Source: an uncultured Prevotellaceae bacterium
GTDB lineage: Bacteria > Bacteroidota > Bacteroidia > Bacteroidales > Bacteroidaceae
DNA: 5,997 nucleotides
Reading direction: 5' to 3'
NCBI GenBank assembly: GCA_947306605.1
Contig: CAMZHB010000111.1
Span: forward strand, 1 to 5,997
Position numbers and translations under genes: made by a program. A model generated the notes under the pieces. The model had not been told where the DNA came from. It made no database searches and was given only the letters and a program-made list of their open reading frames with translations. Of this stretch, positions 1 through 5,900 are shown in pieces; position 1 is the first letter of the stretch; every line of letters begins with the position of its first letter.

Positions 1-666
1 GATGATGAGACGTTGGAGACCCTCTTGATTGAGTTTGGCCAAGGCTACCAGAAGTTCGGGATAGGTGGTGTCGGAAAACTTGTTGATAAGGATATAACCC
101 GTTTCCTTGTCAACCATGTAGGCTGCGTCGATGCTTTTCACGGGTATGTCGCCGCGGGTAACCGTGTAATGGAGCAATTCTTTCTGACCTGCGCGTTTGA
201 TTCCCAGTTTTACTTTCGAGTCTTTCGGACCTTTCAGCTTCGACATTGTGACAATGCGGTCTCCGGCTTCGATGCCCACAGTCTCCGATGGGCCGCCTTC
301 TATTACCCGTATGACGCGTGCGGTGTCGTCCAAAAGCGTGAATATAATGCCTATGCCGGAAAAGCTGCCCTTTAAATCCTGCATTTCCTTTGACACGTCT
401 TTGGCGGAAACGTATGTGGAGTGGGGGTCAAGCTCACTTAGAATCTGCGGCATGGCTTTTTCGACGAGGTCAGTCATATTTACTTTGTCGACATACTGGT
501 CTTCGATGATGTATAGCAGGTCGTTGAGCTTGTTACTCGAAGTGTTGATGATGCTGAGCCGGTTTCCCGTGAAGTGATTGGCATAAAAGCTGCCTATGAG
601 TATACCTGCGATGAGGCACAAGGCTACTATGACGGGGAGAAACCGCTGTGCATTGTTTTTGTCCAT
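1..666 (-). CDS. S41-family (CtpA-like) C-terminal processing protease, N-terminal 222 codons, truncated by the window edge
   Basis: The frame is open from the ATG at 666 to base 1. Residues 9-29 (FLPVIVALCLIAGILIGSFYA) form an N-terminal membrane anchor, placing the rest in the periplasm. Residues 38-98 match the helical region before the PDZ domain, including AMPQILSELDPHSTYVS (71-87). The PDZ domain starts at GSFSGIGIIF (100-109) and contains EGGPSETVGIEAGDRIVT (123-140). After the PDZ, VTRGDIPVKSIDAAYM (169-184) and GYILINKFSDTTY (190-202) lead into the protease core. The catalytic Ser and Lys lie beyond the window. The PDZ domain jumps from GDRIVT to MSKLKGPK. In relatives as I recall them, about 16 more residues lie there (a VNDS-x-FVGK-x-x-TNE-type segment), so this copy seems to have an in-frame deletion. 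The protein would cleave periplasmic or envelope proteins. Confidence 0.9.
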   Translation of the reverse strand, partial: MDKNNAQRFLPVIVALCLIAGILIGSFYANHFTGNRLSIINTSSNKLNDLLYIIEDQYVDKVNMTDLVEKAMPQILSELDPHSTYVSAKDVSKEMQDLKGSFSGIGIIFTLLDDTARVIRVIEGGPSETVGIEAGDRIVTMSKLKGPKDSKVKLGIKRAGQKELLHYTVTRGDIPVKSIDAAYMVDKETGYILINKFSDTTYPELLVALAKLNQEGLQRLII

Positions 667-689
667 ACTTGCTGTGCCGAATAACGCGT

Positions 690-1121
690 TTAGTCGATGT
701 CAAGTTGTATGGTCTCGATTCCAGCCCGCTTCAAGAGCTCCAGACCATCGTCCAAGCGATAGGTTTCTCCGAATACGACGCGTTTTATGCCTGACTGGAT
801 GATGAGTTTGGCGCATTCGATGCACGGGGAAGCTGTTACGTAGAGTGTTGAACCCAAGCTGCTGTTGTGCGACTGGGCTATTTTCGTGATGGCATTGGCT
901 TCGGCGTGGAGCACATAGGGTTTGGTGACGTTGAACTCGTCTTCACAAATGTTTTCGAAGCCAGATGGCGTGCCGTTGAAGCCGTCACTGATAATCATTT
1001 GTCCTTTTACGATGAGCGCACCTACTTTCAGGCGGGTGCAATAGGAGTTTTCGGACCAGATACGGGCCATTCGCAGATAGCGTTCATCGAGCATGCGCTG
1101 TTTTTCTTCTTCGTGTGTCAT
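690..1121 (-). CDS. dCMP deaminase-family protein
   Basis: The product is 143 aa and is predicted to hydrolyse dCMP to dUMP, feeding thymidylate synthesis in the cytoplasm. The zinc signature is complete: HAEANAI (H72, with catalytic E74) and SPCIECAK (C100, C103). Upstream, DERYLRMARIWSENSYC and VGALIVKGQMIISDGFNGTPSGFENICEDE match the dCMP deaminase/ComEB branch rather than cytidine or guanine deaminases. C28 and C59 sit roughly where some dCMP deaminases place a structural second metal site; this is a guess from position. The gene lies 21 nt after the M3 peptidase stop and 23 nt before the S41 protease start, with no terminator in either gap, so the three are probably one transcript. Substrate choice within the family cannot be proven from sequence. 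Confidence 0.92.
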   Translation of the reverse strand: MTHEEEKQRMLDERYLRMARIWSENSYCTRLKVGALIVKGQMIISDGFNGTPSGFENICEDEFNVTKPYVLHAEANAITKIAQSHNSSLGSTLYVTASPCIECAKLIIQSGIKRVVFGETYRLDDGLELLKRAGIETIQLDID

Positions 1122-1142
1122 TGGACAATAGATTTGATGTGT

Positions 1143-3230
1143 CTAACTGAGGATACCGTCGCGGCGGAGCAGGGCTTTGATTTCCGGATCTCGCCCGCGG
1201 TAGTTCTTATATAGGATTTTGGGATGTTCCGTGTCGCCTTTCGACAGGATTTCATTGCGGAAACGTCGGGCTGTGGTCTGATTGAAGATGCCTGTTTCTT
1301 GGAATAAGCTGAACGCATCTGCGTCTAACACTTCGGCCCATTTGTAACAGTAATATCCAGCTGCGTATCCGCCGGTCATTATGTGCTGGAACTGGGTGCT
1401 CATGCAGGTTTTCAGTTTTTGCGGCGTGAGCATGGCGCGTCGCCAGGCCTTTTTCTCGAAACGTATGATGTCTTCGTCGAACGGGGTCTCAAGGGTGTAG
1501 TAGGCCATGTCGAGCAGGCAGAAACTCAGTTGCCTCATGCAGGCCATTGCAGCCCCCATGGTACGGCTTTTGACCACTCTGTCGATGAGTTCGTCGGGTA
1601 TGGGTTCTCCGGTCTCAAAGTGAAAGGCAAACGTTCTCAGAAATGCTTTTTCCGTAGCGAAGTTTTCCATGAATTGTGAGGGGAGTTCCACGAAGTCCCA
1701 ATAGACATTGGTGCCCGAGAGTGCTTCATAGCGACACTTACTGAAGATGGCGTGGAGGGCATGTCCGAATTCGTGCAGGAAAGTCGTGACTTCGCCGAGC
1801 GTAAGTAGGGCCGGCTTCTCTTTAGTGGGCTTTGTCAGGTTCATGGTGATGGACACGTGGGGACGTATGTCGTTTCCCTGTTTGTCCAGGTGCTGGTCTG
1901 TGAATGTCGTCATCCATGCTCCGCTTTTTTTAGTGGCTCTCGGATAGAAGTCTGCATAGAGTACGGCGAGGTAAGTGCCGTCTTTGTCGAACACTTCGTA
2001 GGCTTTGACGTCCTTATGGTAGACTTGGATGCTGCGGTTCTCCCTGAAGGTGATGCCGTAGAGCCGTGTGGCGAGTCCGAAGACGCCTTTTATGACTTGC
2101 TTGATCTCAAAATAGGGGCGCAACATTTCGGCGTCGATATTGTATTTGCGGAGTTGCAGTTTGTGGGCAAAATATGCGGTGTCCCAAGGTTTGAGATGGA
2201 AGTTTTTATGTCCCGTTTGTTTTTCCGCAAGTCCTATTTCGTTCGCGATATCTTTGATTTCCTGTAGTTCACGTCGGGCTGGCCGGCGGTAGGCTTTGAG
2301 CAGGCGGTTGATAAATCGGCTGACGGTCTGTTTGTTTTCGGCCATGCGTTGCACCAGAGCCAGGTCGGCGTAGCTCTTGTAGCCTAAAATCTGGGCATAT
2401 TCGCGTTTCAGGTTGACGATGTTGCTGACCAGTCCGCGGTTGTCGGTTTCTCCGCCCTGCATGCAGAGCTTGTTGTAGGCCAGATAGAGTTTCTTGCGCA
2501 GTTCACGGTTGTCAGCGTAGGTCATGACGGGCCTGTAGCTCGGTGCATCGAGTGTAAAGACCCATCCGGTCAGGTTTCGTTCTTGCGCAGCTTGTTTTGC
2601 CAATTCCTTTTGATGTTCCGGCAGGCCGCCAAGTTCGGTTTCGTCGGTGATGTGTACGGAATAGGCGTTGGTTTCCTTGAGCACGTTCTGCGAAAACTGG
2701 AGTCCGCTCATCGACAGTTGGAGTGAGAGCTGCTTGAGTTGCTCTTTTTTGTCTTCAGGAAGCCCTACGCCGCGTCGCAAAAAGGCTTCGTACGTTTTTT
2801 CAAGGTATGTCTGCTGTTCCGGCTCCAGTTTGGGACGGTCTTCATACACTTTCTTGATGCGTTCGAAGAGTTTTGTGTTGAGCGAAATGCGGTTCTGGTG
2901 CTCGGTAAGGGCAGGTATGAGCTCCTGGGCCAGACTTTCGAGTCCGTCAGAGGTTTCTGCGCTCAACAGGTTTCCCATTACGGCGGATGCACGTCCCAGT
3001 AACTGTCCTGTATGTGCCATGGCTTCCAACGTGTTGTCGAATGTGGGCGGCTCGGGATTGTTGATGATGGCTTCAATCTCCCGGTCTTCTTCTGCCATGC
3101 CTGCTTCAAACGCCGGCTTAAAGTGCTCCAGGCGGATGGAACTGAAGGGTACGGTGCCGTGAAGCGTATTCCACGGTTGCATGAAGGGATTTTCTCCGAC
3201 GGAAGCTTGTTGCGCAGTTTTCTTAGTCAT
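1143..3230 (-). CDS. M3-family zinc metallopeptidase (Dcp / oligopeptidase A group)
   Basis: The product is 695 aa, close to the family norm (E. coli Dcp and OpdA are about 680). It cleaves short peptides, either removing C-terminal dipeptides (Dcp) or cutting internally (OpdA). It has no signal peptide, so it should act on cytoplasmic peptides. Residues about 1-300 are the helical N-terminal half that closes over the active site. The catalytic site is visible: HEFGH at 486-490 (zinc ligands H486 and H490, catalytic E487), third ligand E515 in WDFVELPSQ, 29 residues after H486, and the substrate-binding loop H616-IMTGGYAAGYYCYKW. The stretch KWAEVLDADAF resembles OpdA more than Dcp, so I leave the symbol blank. 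The ATG at 3230 is preferred; the TTG at 3251 lies in the promoter. dCMP deaminase follows after 21 nt. Confidence 0.93.
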   Translation of the reverse strand: MTKKTAQQASVGENPFMQPWNTLHGTVPFSSIRLEHFKPAFEAGMAEEDREIEAIINNPEPPTFDNTLEAMAHTGQLLGRASAVMGNLLSAETSDGLESLAQELIPALTEHQNRISLNTKLFERIKKVYEDRPKLEPEQQTYLEKTYEAFLRRGVGLPEDKKEQLKQLSLQLSMSGLQFSQNVLKETNAYSVHITDETELGGLPEHQKELAKQAAQERNLTGWVFTLDAPSYRPVMTYADNRELRKKLYLAYNKLCMQGGETDNRGLVSNIVNLKREYAQILGYKSYADLALVQRMAENKQTVSRFINRLLKAYRRPARRELQEIKDIANEIGLAEKQTGHKNFHLKPWDTAYFAHKLQLRKYNIDAEMLRPYFEIKQVIKGVFGLATRLYGITFRENRSIQVYHKDVKAYEVFDKDGTYLAVLYADFYPRATKKSGAWMTTFTDQHLDKQGNDIRPHVSITMNLTKPTKEKPALLTLGEVTTFLHEFGHALHAIFSKCRYEALSGTNVYWDFVELPSQFMENFATEKAFLRTFAFHFETGEPIPDELIDRVVKSRTMGAAMACMRQLSFCLLDMAYYTLETPFDEDIIRFEKKAWRRAMLTPQKLKTCMSTQFQHIMTGGYAAGYYCYKWAEVLDADAFSLFQETGIFNQTTARRFRNEILSKGDTEHPKILYKNYRGRDPEIKALLRRDGILS

Positions 3231-3248
3231 TTTTGTCCTAAAGGGCTG

Positions 3249-3256
3249 CAAAGTTA
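3249..3256 (-). promoter_or_regulatory. Bacteroidetes -7 promoter element (TAACTTTG) for the M3 peptidase unit
   Basis: On the minus strand TAACTTTG matches the TAnnTTTG -7 consensus of the Bacteroidetes primary sigma factor. It lies in the only sizeable gap between the two gene groups. No good TTG appears at the expected -33 position about 19-21 nt upstream, which is common since that element is loosely conserved. Transcription would start near 3244-3242, leaving a leader of about 12-14 nt before the ATG at 3230. The box overlaps the in-frame TTG at 3251, so that TTG cannot be the start if this promoter is used. Confidence 0.6.
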
Positions 3257-3284
3257 CAAATAATTCTGCTTCTAGTTGTTATGT

Positions 3285-3294
3285 TTGGGCCCAA
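3285..3294. promoter_or_regulatory. Perfect 10-bp palindrome TTGGGCCCAA upstream of the M3 peptidase promoter
   Basis: The palindrome centres about 37 nt upstream of the -7 box of the next transcription unit. That spacing would suit an activator or repressor contact. Such palindromes also occur by chance, and this one does not resemble the classic Crp (TGTGA-N6-TCACA) or Fnr (TTGAT-N4-ATCAA) half-sites. Confidence 0.2.
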
Positions 3295-3311
3295 CTTTCG
3301 CGCCGGAAGTG

Positions 3312-3339
3312 AAGATTTAGCAGAATTTATATAAATCTT
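3312..3339. terminator. Weak AT-rich hairpin downstream of the regulator (possible terminator)
   Basis: An 8-bp inverted repeat, aagattta (3312-3319) and taaatctt (3332-3339), flanks a 12-nt loop. A perfect 12-bp palindrome, atttatataaat, lies at 3325-3336 and overlaps the right arm. The stem has one G:C pair and no U-run follows on the minus strand, so it is a poor intrinsic terminator. It could equally be a protein-binding site. It lies about 25 nt past the regulator's stop. Confidence 0.25.
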
Positions 3340-3364
3340 GCCGACATACGCCCCCATGTTGTCT

Positions 3365-4060
3365 TCAGCCAATGCCGTTTTGCTCGTTGGCATATTGGAC
3401 CAGGTCTTGCATTGCCGGCACGGTGATTTGTTTACGTTCGAGTACGATCAGCTTTTGTTGCTCCAATTGGTTGAGCATGTTTGAGACGGCGAGCCGTGTC
3501 ACTTTCATGTATTCCGCCCAATCAACCATTTTCCCTTTGATGTGCTTTTCTCCGCTCGGTTTCAAGAGGTTATTCTTCAGAATTTGTGTGAATCTACGCA
3601 CCAGGTCCGACTCGGGAAAGTCCCAAAGCAGCTTGTTCTGGCGTTGGAGGGATGCGCTGAGCAGGTTGAGGAAGTTGAAGCGGCACACCTCGTAGGGCAG
3701 CATGTTTTGGATAAGGTAAGATTTCGCTATGAAGAGCATCTGGACGTCGGAGTTGGTTTTGTAAGTGCGTGTGTGGTGCTGCGAAATACCGAAGATGTTT
3801 TCAATGCCGATGACAGCGGGTGCGGGCAGTTTTTCGCTGAATGTGAGGCTGTGGTTGGGCGTTTCGCGTTCGGCTATAAGTTCTCCGCGTATCAGGAAGA
3901 CCAATTCGGTGCACGGGGTGTCGGCTTTGATGACCGTTTTGTCGTGTTCGTATTTGCGGAAGTCCATTTTAACCTTCGACACGATGTCGGTTAGTTCGTT
4001 GCGTCCCAGACCTTGGAATAGCGGTAGTTGGAGTAGGATTTCGTAGATGGATTCTTGCAT
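3365..4060 (-). CDS. Crp/Fnr-family transcriptional regulator
   Basis: The product is 231 aa from the ATG at 4060, which lies 11 nt past the apbE stop. A longer in-frame reading from 4246 would run inside apbE and adds a basic, unrelated leader, so it is rejected. Residues 1-120 fit the cNMP-binding-type beta-roll (LPLFQGLGRNELTDI, LVFLIRGELIAERE). Residues about 120-150 fit the dimerisation helix. Residues 176-215 form a winged helix-turn-helix (KMVDWAEYMKVTRLAVSNML, then LEQQKLIVLERKQITV), with TRLAVSNML as recognition helix. The usual cAMP-pocket signature (GE-x-A-L followed by R-S/T-A) is not visible at IGIENIFGISQHHTRTYKT, and there is no N-terminal Cys cluster as in FNR. The effector is therefore unknown, as for many Bacteroidetes members that respond to stress or redox signals. 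Its place at the end of the operon suggests a local or autoregulatory role, which is inference. Confidence 0.9.
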   Translation of the reverse strand: MQESIYEILLQLPLFQGLGRNELTDIVSKVKMDFRKYEHDKTVIKADTPCTELVFLIRGELIAERETPNHSLTFSEKLPAPAVIGIENIFGISQHHTRTYKTNSDVQMLFIAKSYLIQNMLPYEVCRFNFLNLLSASLQRQNKLLWDFPESDLVRRFTQILKNNLLKPSGEKHIKGKMVDWAEYMKVTRLAVSNMLNQLEQQKLIVLERKQITVPAMQDLVQYANEQNGIG

Positions 4061-4071
4061 GGCGTAGGTGG

Positions 4072-5103
4072 TTATTGCCGGACGATGTGTGGTTCCAGTT
4101 CGGGGCTGTACATGGCTTTCTCCTGGCCGTCTTCGTCTTGGTAAATGAAGTACCAGAGTATGCCGGGTTCTGATTTGAGTATTTCGACTGCAGATTGCAG
4201 ACCCATCACCATTGAGGCCGTTGCATACGCGTCGGCTTCGGTACAAGTTGGGGCAATAATGGTTGCTGACAGGAGGGAGTGCTGTATGGGCTGTCCGGTG
4301 TGGGGGTTGATGGTGTGTGCATACTTTTTGTCGCCTTCGATGTAGAAGTTTCGGTAGTTTCCACTTGTAGCCAGGGCGGTGTTGGTGAGGCTCAGGACGG
4401 TCTGTATGGGGTTTGCCAGGGTGGAGTCGGCTTGTTCTTCGGGTTTAACGACGCCTATGGTCCACGTGTGTCCTTCTTTGTTGTTGCCGGATGCGCGTAT
4501 TTCGCCTCCTATTTCGATGAGGAAGTTTCGGATTTTGTGTTTCTGCATTTCTTCTGCAACGAGGTCACATCCAAATCCTTTGGCTATGGCGGAGCAATCG
4601 AGTTGTATGCCCGGGTGTTCTTTTACGAGCTGTTTTTTGCCGTTGATGTGTATTTTGGTGTAGCCTGTAAGTCGGAGCAGGCTGTCAATGAGGGCTTGTG
4701 TGACGTTTTCTTTGTTTTTGAAACCGAATCCCCAGGCGTTGACGAGGGGACCTACGGTGATGTCGAAGGCTCCCCGGGTGGTTTGTGACACGTGTTGTGC
4801 GGTGTAAAACAGTCTTCTGAACAGTGTGTCCGTTTCTTGTGTTTCGTTACGGTTGATTCGTGAGAGGGTGCTTTGGGGATTGAAGGCGGAGAGTGAACGG
4901 TCGACGCTCTGGAGTGCTTCCACGATGGTTTTGTCGAGGTTCTGCGGGCTCTGATAGGTGATATGGTAGGTTGTACCGTAGATGTAGCCTTGTGTGGTGT
5001 GCCATGTGGCGGGGCGGTTGTGGTTCCAAAGTATGTAGATGGTGCCTGCTGCGAGAATCAGGAGCAGGATAAGGTTGCGCAGATGTCGGATGTTGGATTT
5101 CAT
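4072..5103 (-). CDS. apbE: FAD:protein FMN transferase (ApbE), membrane-anchored
   Basis: The enzyme transfers FMN from FAD to a Thr or Ser of an extracytoplasmic target, using a divalent metal ion; known targets are NqrB/NqrC, RnfD/RnfG and FMN-binding-domain proteins. The product is 343 aa, normal for the family. Residues 11-26 form one hydrophobic segment with no lipobox Cys, so it is probably held by an uncleaved N-terminal anchor with the catalytic domain in the periplasm. Family motifs appear in order: GYIYGTTYHITY (39-50), SAFNPQSTLSRIN (72-84), GAFDITVGPLVNAWGFG (111-127), LDCSAIAKGFGCD (168-180), NFLIEIGGEIRASG (193-206), ATSGNYRNFY (245-254), HTINPHTGQPI (263-273) and CTEADAYATASMVMG (287-301), where D291 is the expected metal ligand. 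The ATG at 5103 overlaps the DUF6048 stop. The regulator follows after 11 nt. No flavinylation substrate is encoded in this window. Confidence 0.95.
   Translation of the reverse strand: MKSNIRHLRNLILLLILAAGTIYILWNHNRPATWHTTQGYIYGTTYHITYQSPQNLDKTIVEALQSVDRSLSAFNPQSTLSRINRNETQETDTLFRRLFYTAQHVSQTTRGAFDITVGPLVNAWGFGFKNKENVTQALIDSLLRLTGYTKIHINGKKQLVKEHPGIQLDCSAIAKGFGCDLVAEEMQKHKIRNFLIEIGGEIRASGNNKEGHTWTIGVVKPEEQADSTLANPIQTVLSLTNTALATSGNYRNFYIEGDKKYAHTINPHTGQPIQHSLLSATIIAPTCTEADAYATASMVMGLQSAVEILKSEPGILWYFIYQDEDGQEKAMYSPELEPHIVRQ
4201..4269 (-). repeat. apbE copy of the inverted repeat shared with the DUF6048 linker
   Basis: This is the part of apbE encoding residues 279-301, the metal-binding segment. 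It is the inverted partner of plus-strand 5752-5820, 72% identical over 69 nt with no gaps; the longest exact runs are 8 nt. The two copies are about 1.5 kb apart and opposed. In the operon transcript the two segments would be partly complementary, but only one of the 19 mismatches would be a G:U pair, so a selected RNA duplex is not favoured. Confidence 0.75.
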
Positions 5104-5900
5104 AAGTCTGCTTTAGTGGATTTTTTACGGGACTTGTTCCACTGTATGTCGTAGATTATGTTGAACGTGGCGCTCAGACAGTGTCCGTCGTTGATTCCAT
5201 ATCCGGGTATGTACCATGCCTGGCCTACGGTGCTTTCTTTTTGTTTGAGCCGGAGGCGGTATCGTGCGCTCCATCCGAGGTGAAAGTTGCCCCATATTTT
5301 GGCTTCGAGTCCGAATACGAGTTCTCCCCAGGTGCATGAGGCTTTGAGGTCCTTGAAATCGTAAGGTACGGTGTTTCCCCAATAGGGATCGGTCATGGCA
5401 GGTCCGCTGAGGTCGTATTTGAAGTTTGAGTAACCGGCTCTCAATCCCCCGTATATGCGGTTGCCTGATCGGACATCGCGTGCGAAATTATAGTCTAAGC
5501 CGAGGCGGAAATAGGGTGCGTCGGTTTTATAGTGGAGTTCCGTTTCGTCGTTCGTGTGGTTGGAGTGTCCCAGGCCCATTTCGAGTGTTGGGAAGTACTT
5601 TCCTTTGAGGTTCAGACGCATTGTGCCTTCTATTTGTCCGTAGCTTGCGATGGCGTACATGGCTGCTCCCACGGCGTCTGCTGAGATTTGGAAGCCGCAT
5701 AACAGGGGCAGGGGCTCGTCACTCAAAAGTTGCTGCAGTGTTTCCCCGTTTTCCGCCACCATCATAGCTCCTTCATGTATTGAGGCCGACGCTTTTGCAA
5801 CGGCATGTATGGTTTTGGGAACCGGTTCAGCCATTATGGGGACGGCAATGTGGCTAATGGAGAACGCTAAGGTAAAGATGAAGGTTGATAGTCTGGTCAT
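5100..5900 (-). CDS. DUF6048-family exported protein, predicted beta-rich outer-membrane protein
   Basis: The product is 266 aa. Residues 1-24 form a signal peptide: a basic MTR start, a hydrophobic core FIFTLAFSISHIAVPI, and a likely cleavage after the Ala of IMA. This supports the ATG at 5900 despite the 47-nt overlap with the upstream gene. Residues 25-62 are a low-conservation linker. From about residue 63 the sequence follows the DUF6048 pattern as I recall it: PLLCGFQIS, YGQIEGTMRLNLKGKYFPTLEMG, HYKTDAPYFRLGLDYN, GGLRAGYSNFKYDL, TDPYWG, GLEAKIWGNFHLGWSARYRLRL and AWYIPGYGIN. Alternating aromatic and glycine residues in these strands suggest a small outer-membrane beta-barrel. The tail (NKSRKKSTKADL) is basic and does not end in an aromatic residue. 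The function is unknown. The stop overlaps the apbE start as ATGA, so the two are probably co-translated. Linker residues 27-50 are encoded by DNA whose opposite strand reads as an ApbE fragment (5752-5820). Confidence 0.85.
   Translation of the reverse strand: MTRLSTFIFTLAFSISHIAVPIMAEPVPKTIHAVAKASASIHEGAMMVAENGETLQQLLSDEPLPLLCGFQISADAVGAAMYAIASYGQIEGTMRLNLKGKYFPTLEMGLGHSNHTNDETELHYKTDAPYFRLGLDYNFARDVRSGNRIYGGLRAGYSNFKYDLSGPAMTDPYWGNTVPYDFKDLKASCTWGELVFGLEAKIWGNFHLGWSARYRLRLKQKESTVGQAWYIPGYGINDGHCLSATFNIIYDIQWNKSRKKSTKADL
5752..5820 (+). repeat. Inverted apbE-like fragment lying antisense inside the DUF6048 linker
   Basis: Read on the plus strand, these 23 codons give SATIIAPSC followed by IEADAFATACMVLG. 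This is the ApbE segment that carries the metal-binding Asp and the following Thr. The apbE gene of this window, on the opposite strand at 4269-4201, gives SATIIAPTC then TEADAYATASMVMG. Eighteen of 23 residues are identical and four of the five changes are conservative (T/S, Y/F, S/C, M/L). At DNA level 50 of 69 bases match without a gap. Identity is 21/23 at first, 20/23 at second and 9/23 at third codon positions of the ApbE frame, the pattern left by purifying selection on that frame. The match ends at the edges of the DUF6048 linker. No full apbE lies on the plus strand here, so this is a remnant or an inverted copy, not a functional gene. Confidence 0.75.

Noticed and set aside
2668..3162. 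Long plus-strand open frame opposite the M3 peptidase
   Set aside because: It is Ser/Cys/Arg-rich with no recognisable motif, and lies opposite a gene with intact family motifs throughout. It is a shadow frame.
3231..3251. TTG start at 3251 for the M3 peptidase, adding seven residues
   Set aside because: The TTG is part of the TAACTTTG -7 element, so it would lie upstream of the transcript start. The ATG at 3230 is sufficient.
3325..3336. ATTTATATAAAT as a Crp/Fnr operator
   Set aside because: It has no TGTGA or TTGAT half-site and is a simple AT palindrome, so there is no positive evidence for a specific binding protein.
4061..4246. An N-terminal 62-residue extension of the Crp/Fnr regulator from an ATG at 4246
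   Set aside because: It lies almost wholly inside the C-terminal coding region of apbE, is Arg/Pro-rich and resembles no regulator domain. The ATG at 4060 gives a normal family start.
4279..4788. Plus-strand open frame of 169 codons opposite apbE
   Set aside because: It is Val/Phe/Gly/Tyr-rich, the reverse reading of ApbE codons, with no independent domain or start signal.
5125..5382. Second minus-strand frame inside DUF6048
   Set aside because: It is Arg/His/Pro/Gln-rich and out of frame with the clear DUF6048 pattern.
5689..5751. Extension of the ApbE similarity leftwards (KPHNRG resembling the NPHTGQP motif of ApbE)
   Set aside because: It would need gaps, matches only a few residues, and falls where the opposite strand encodes conserved DUF6048 sequence. 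I regard it as chance.
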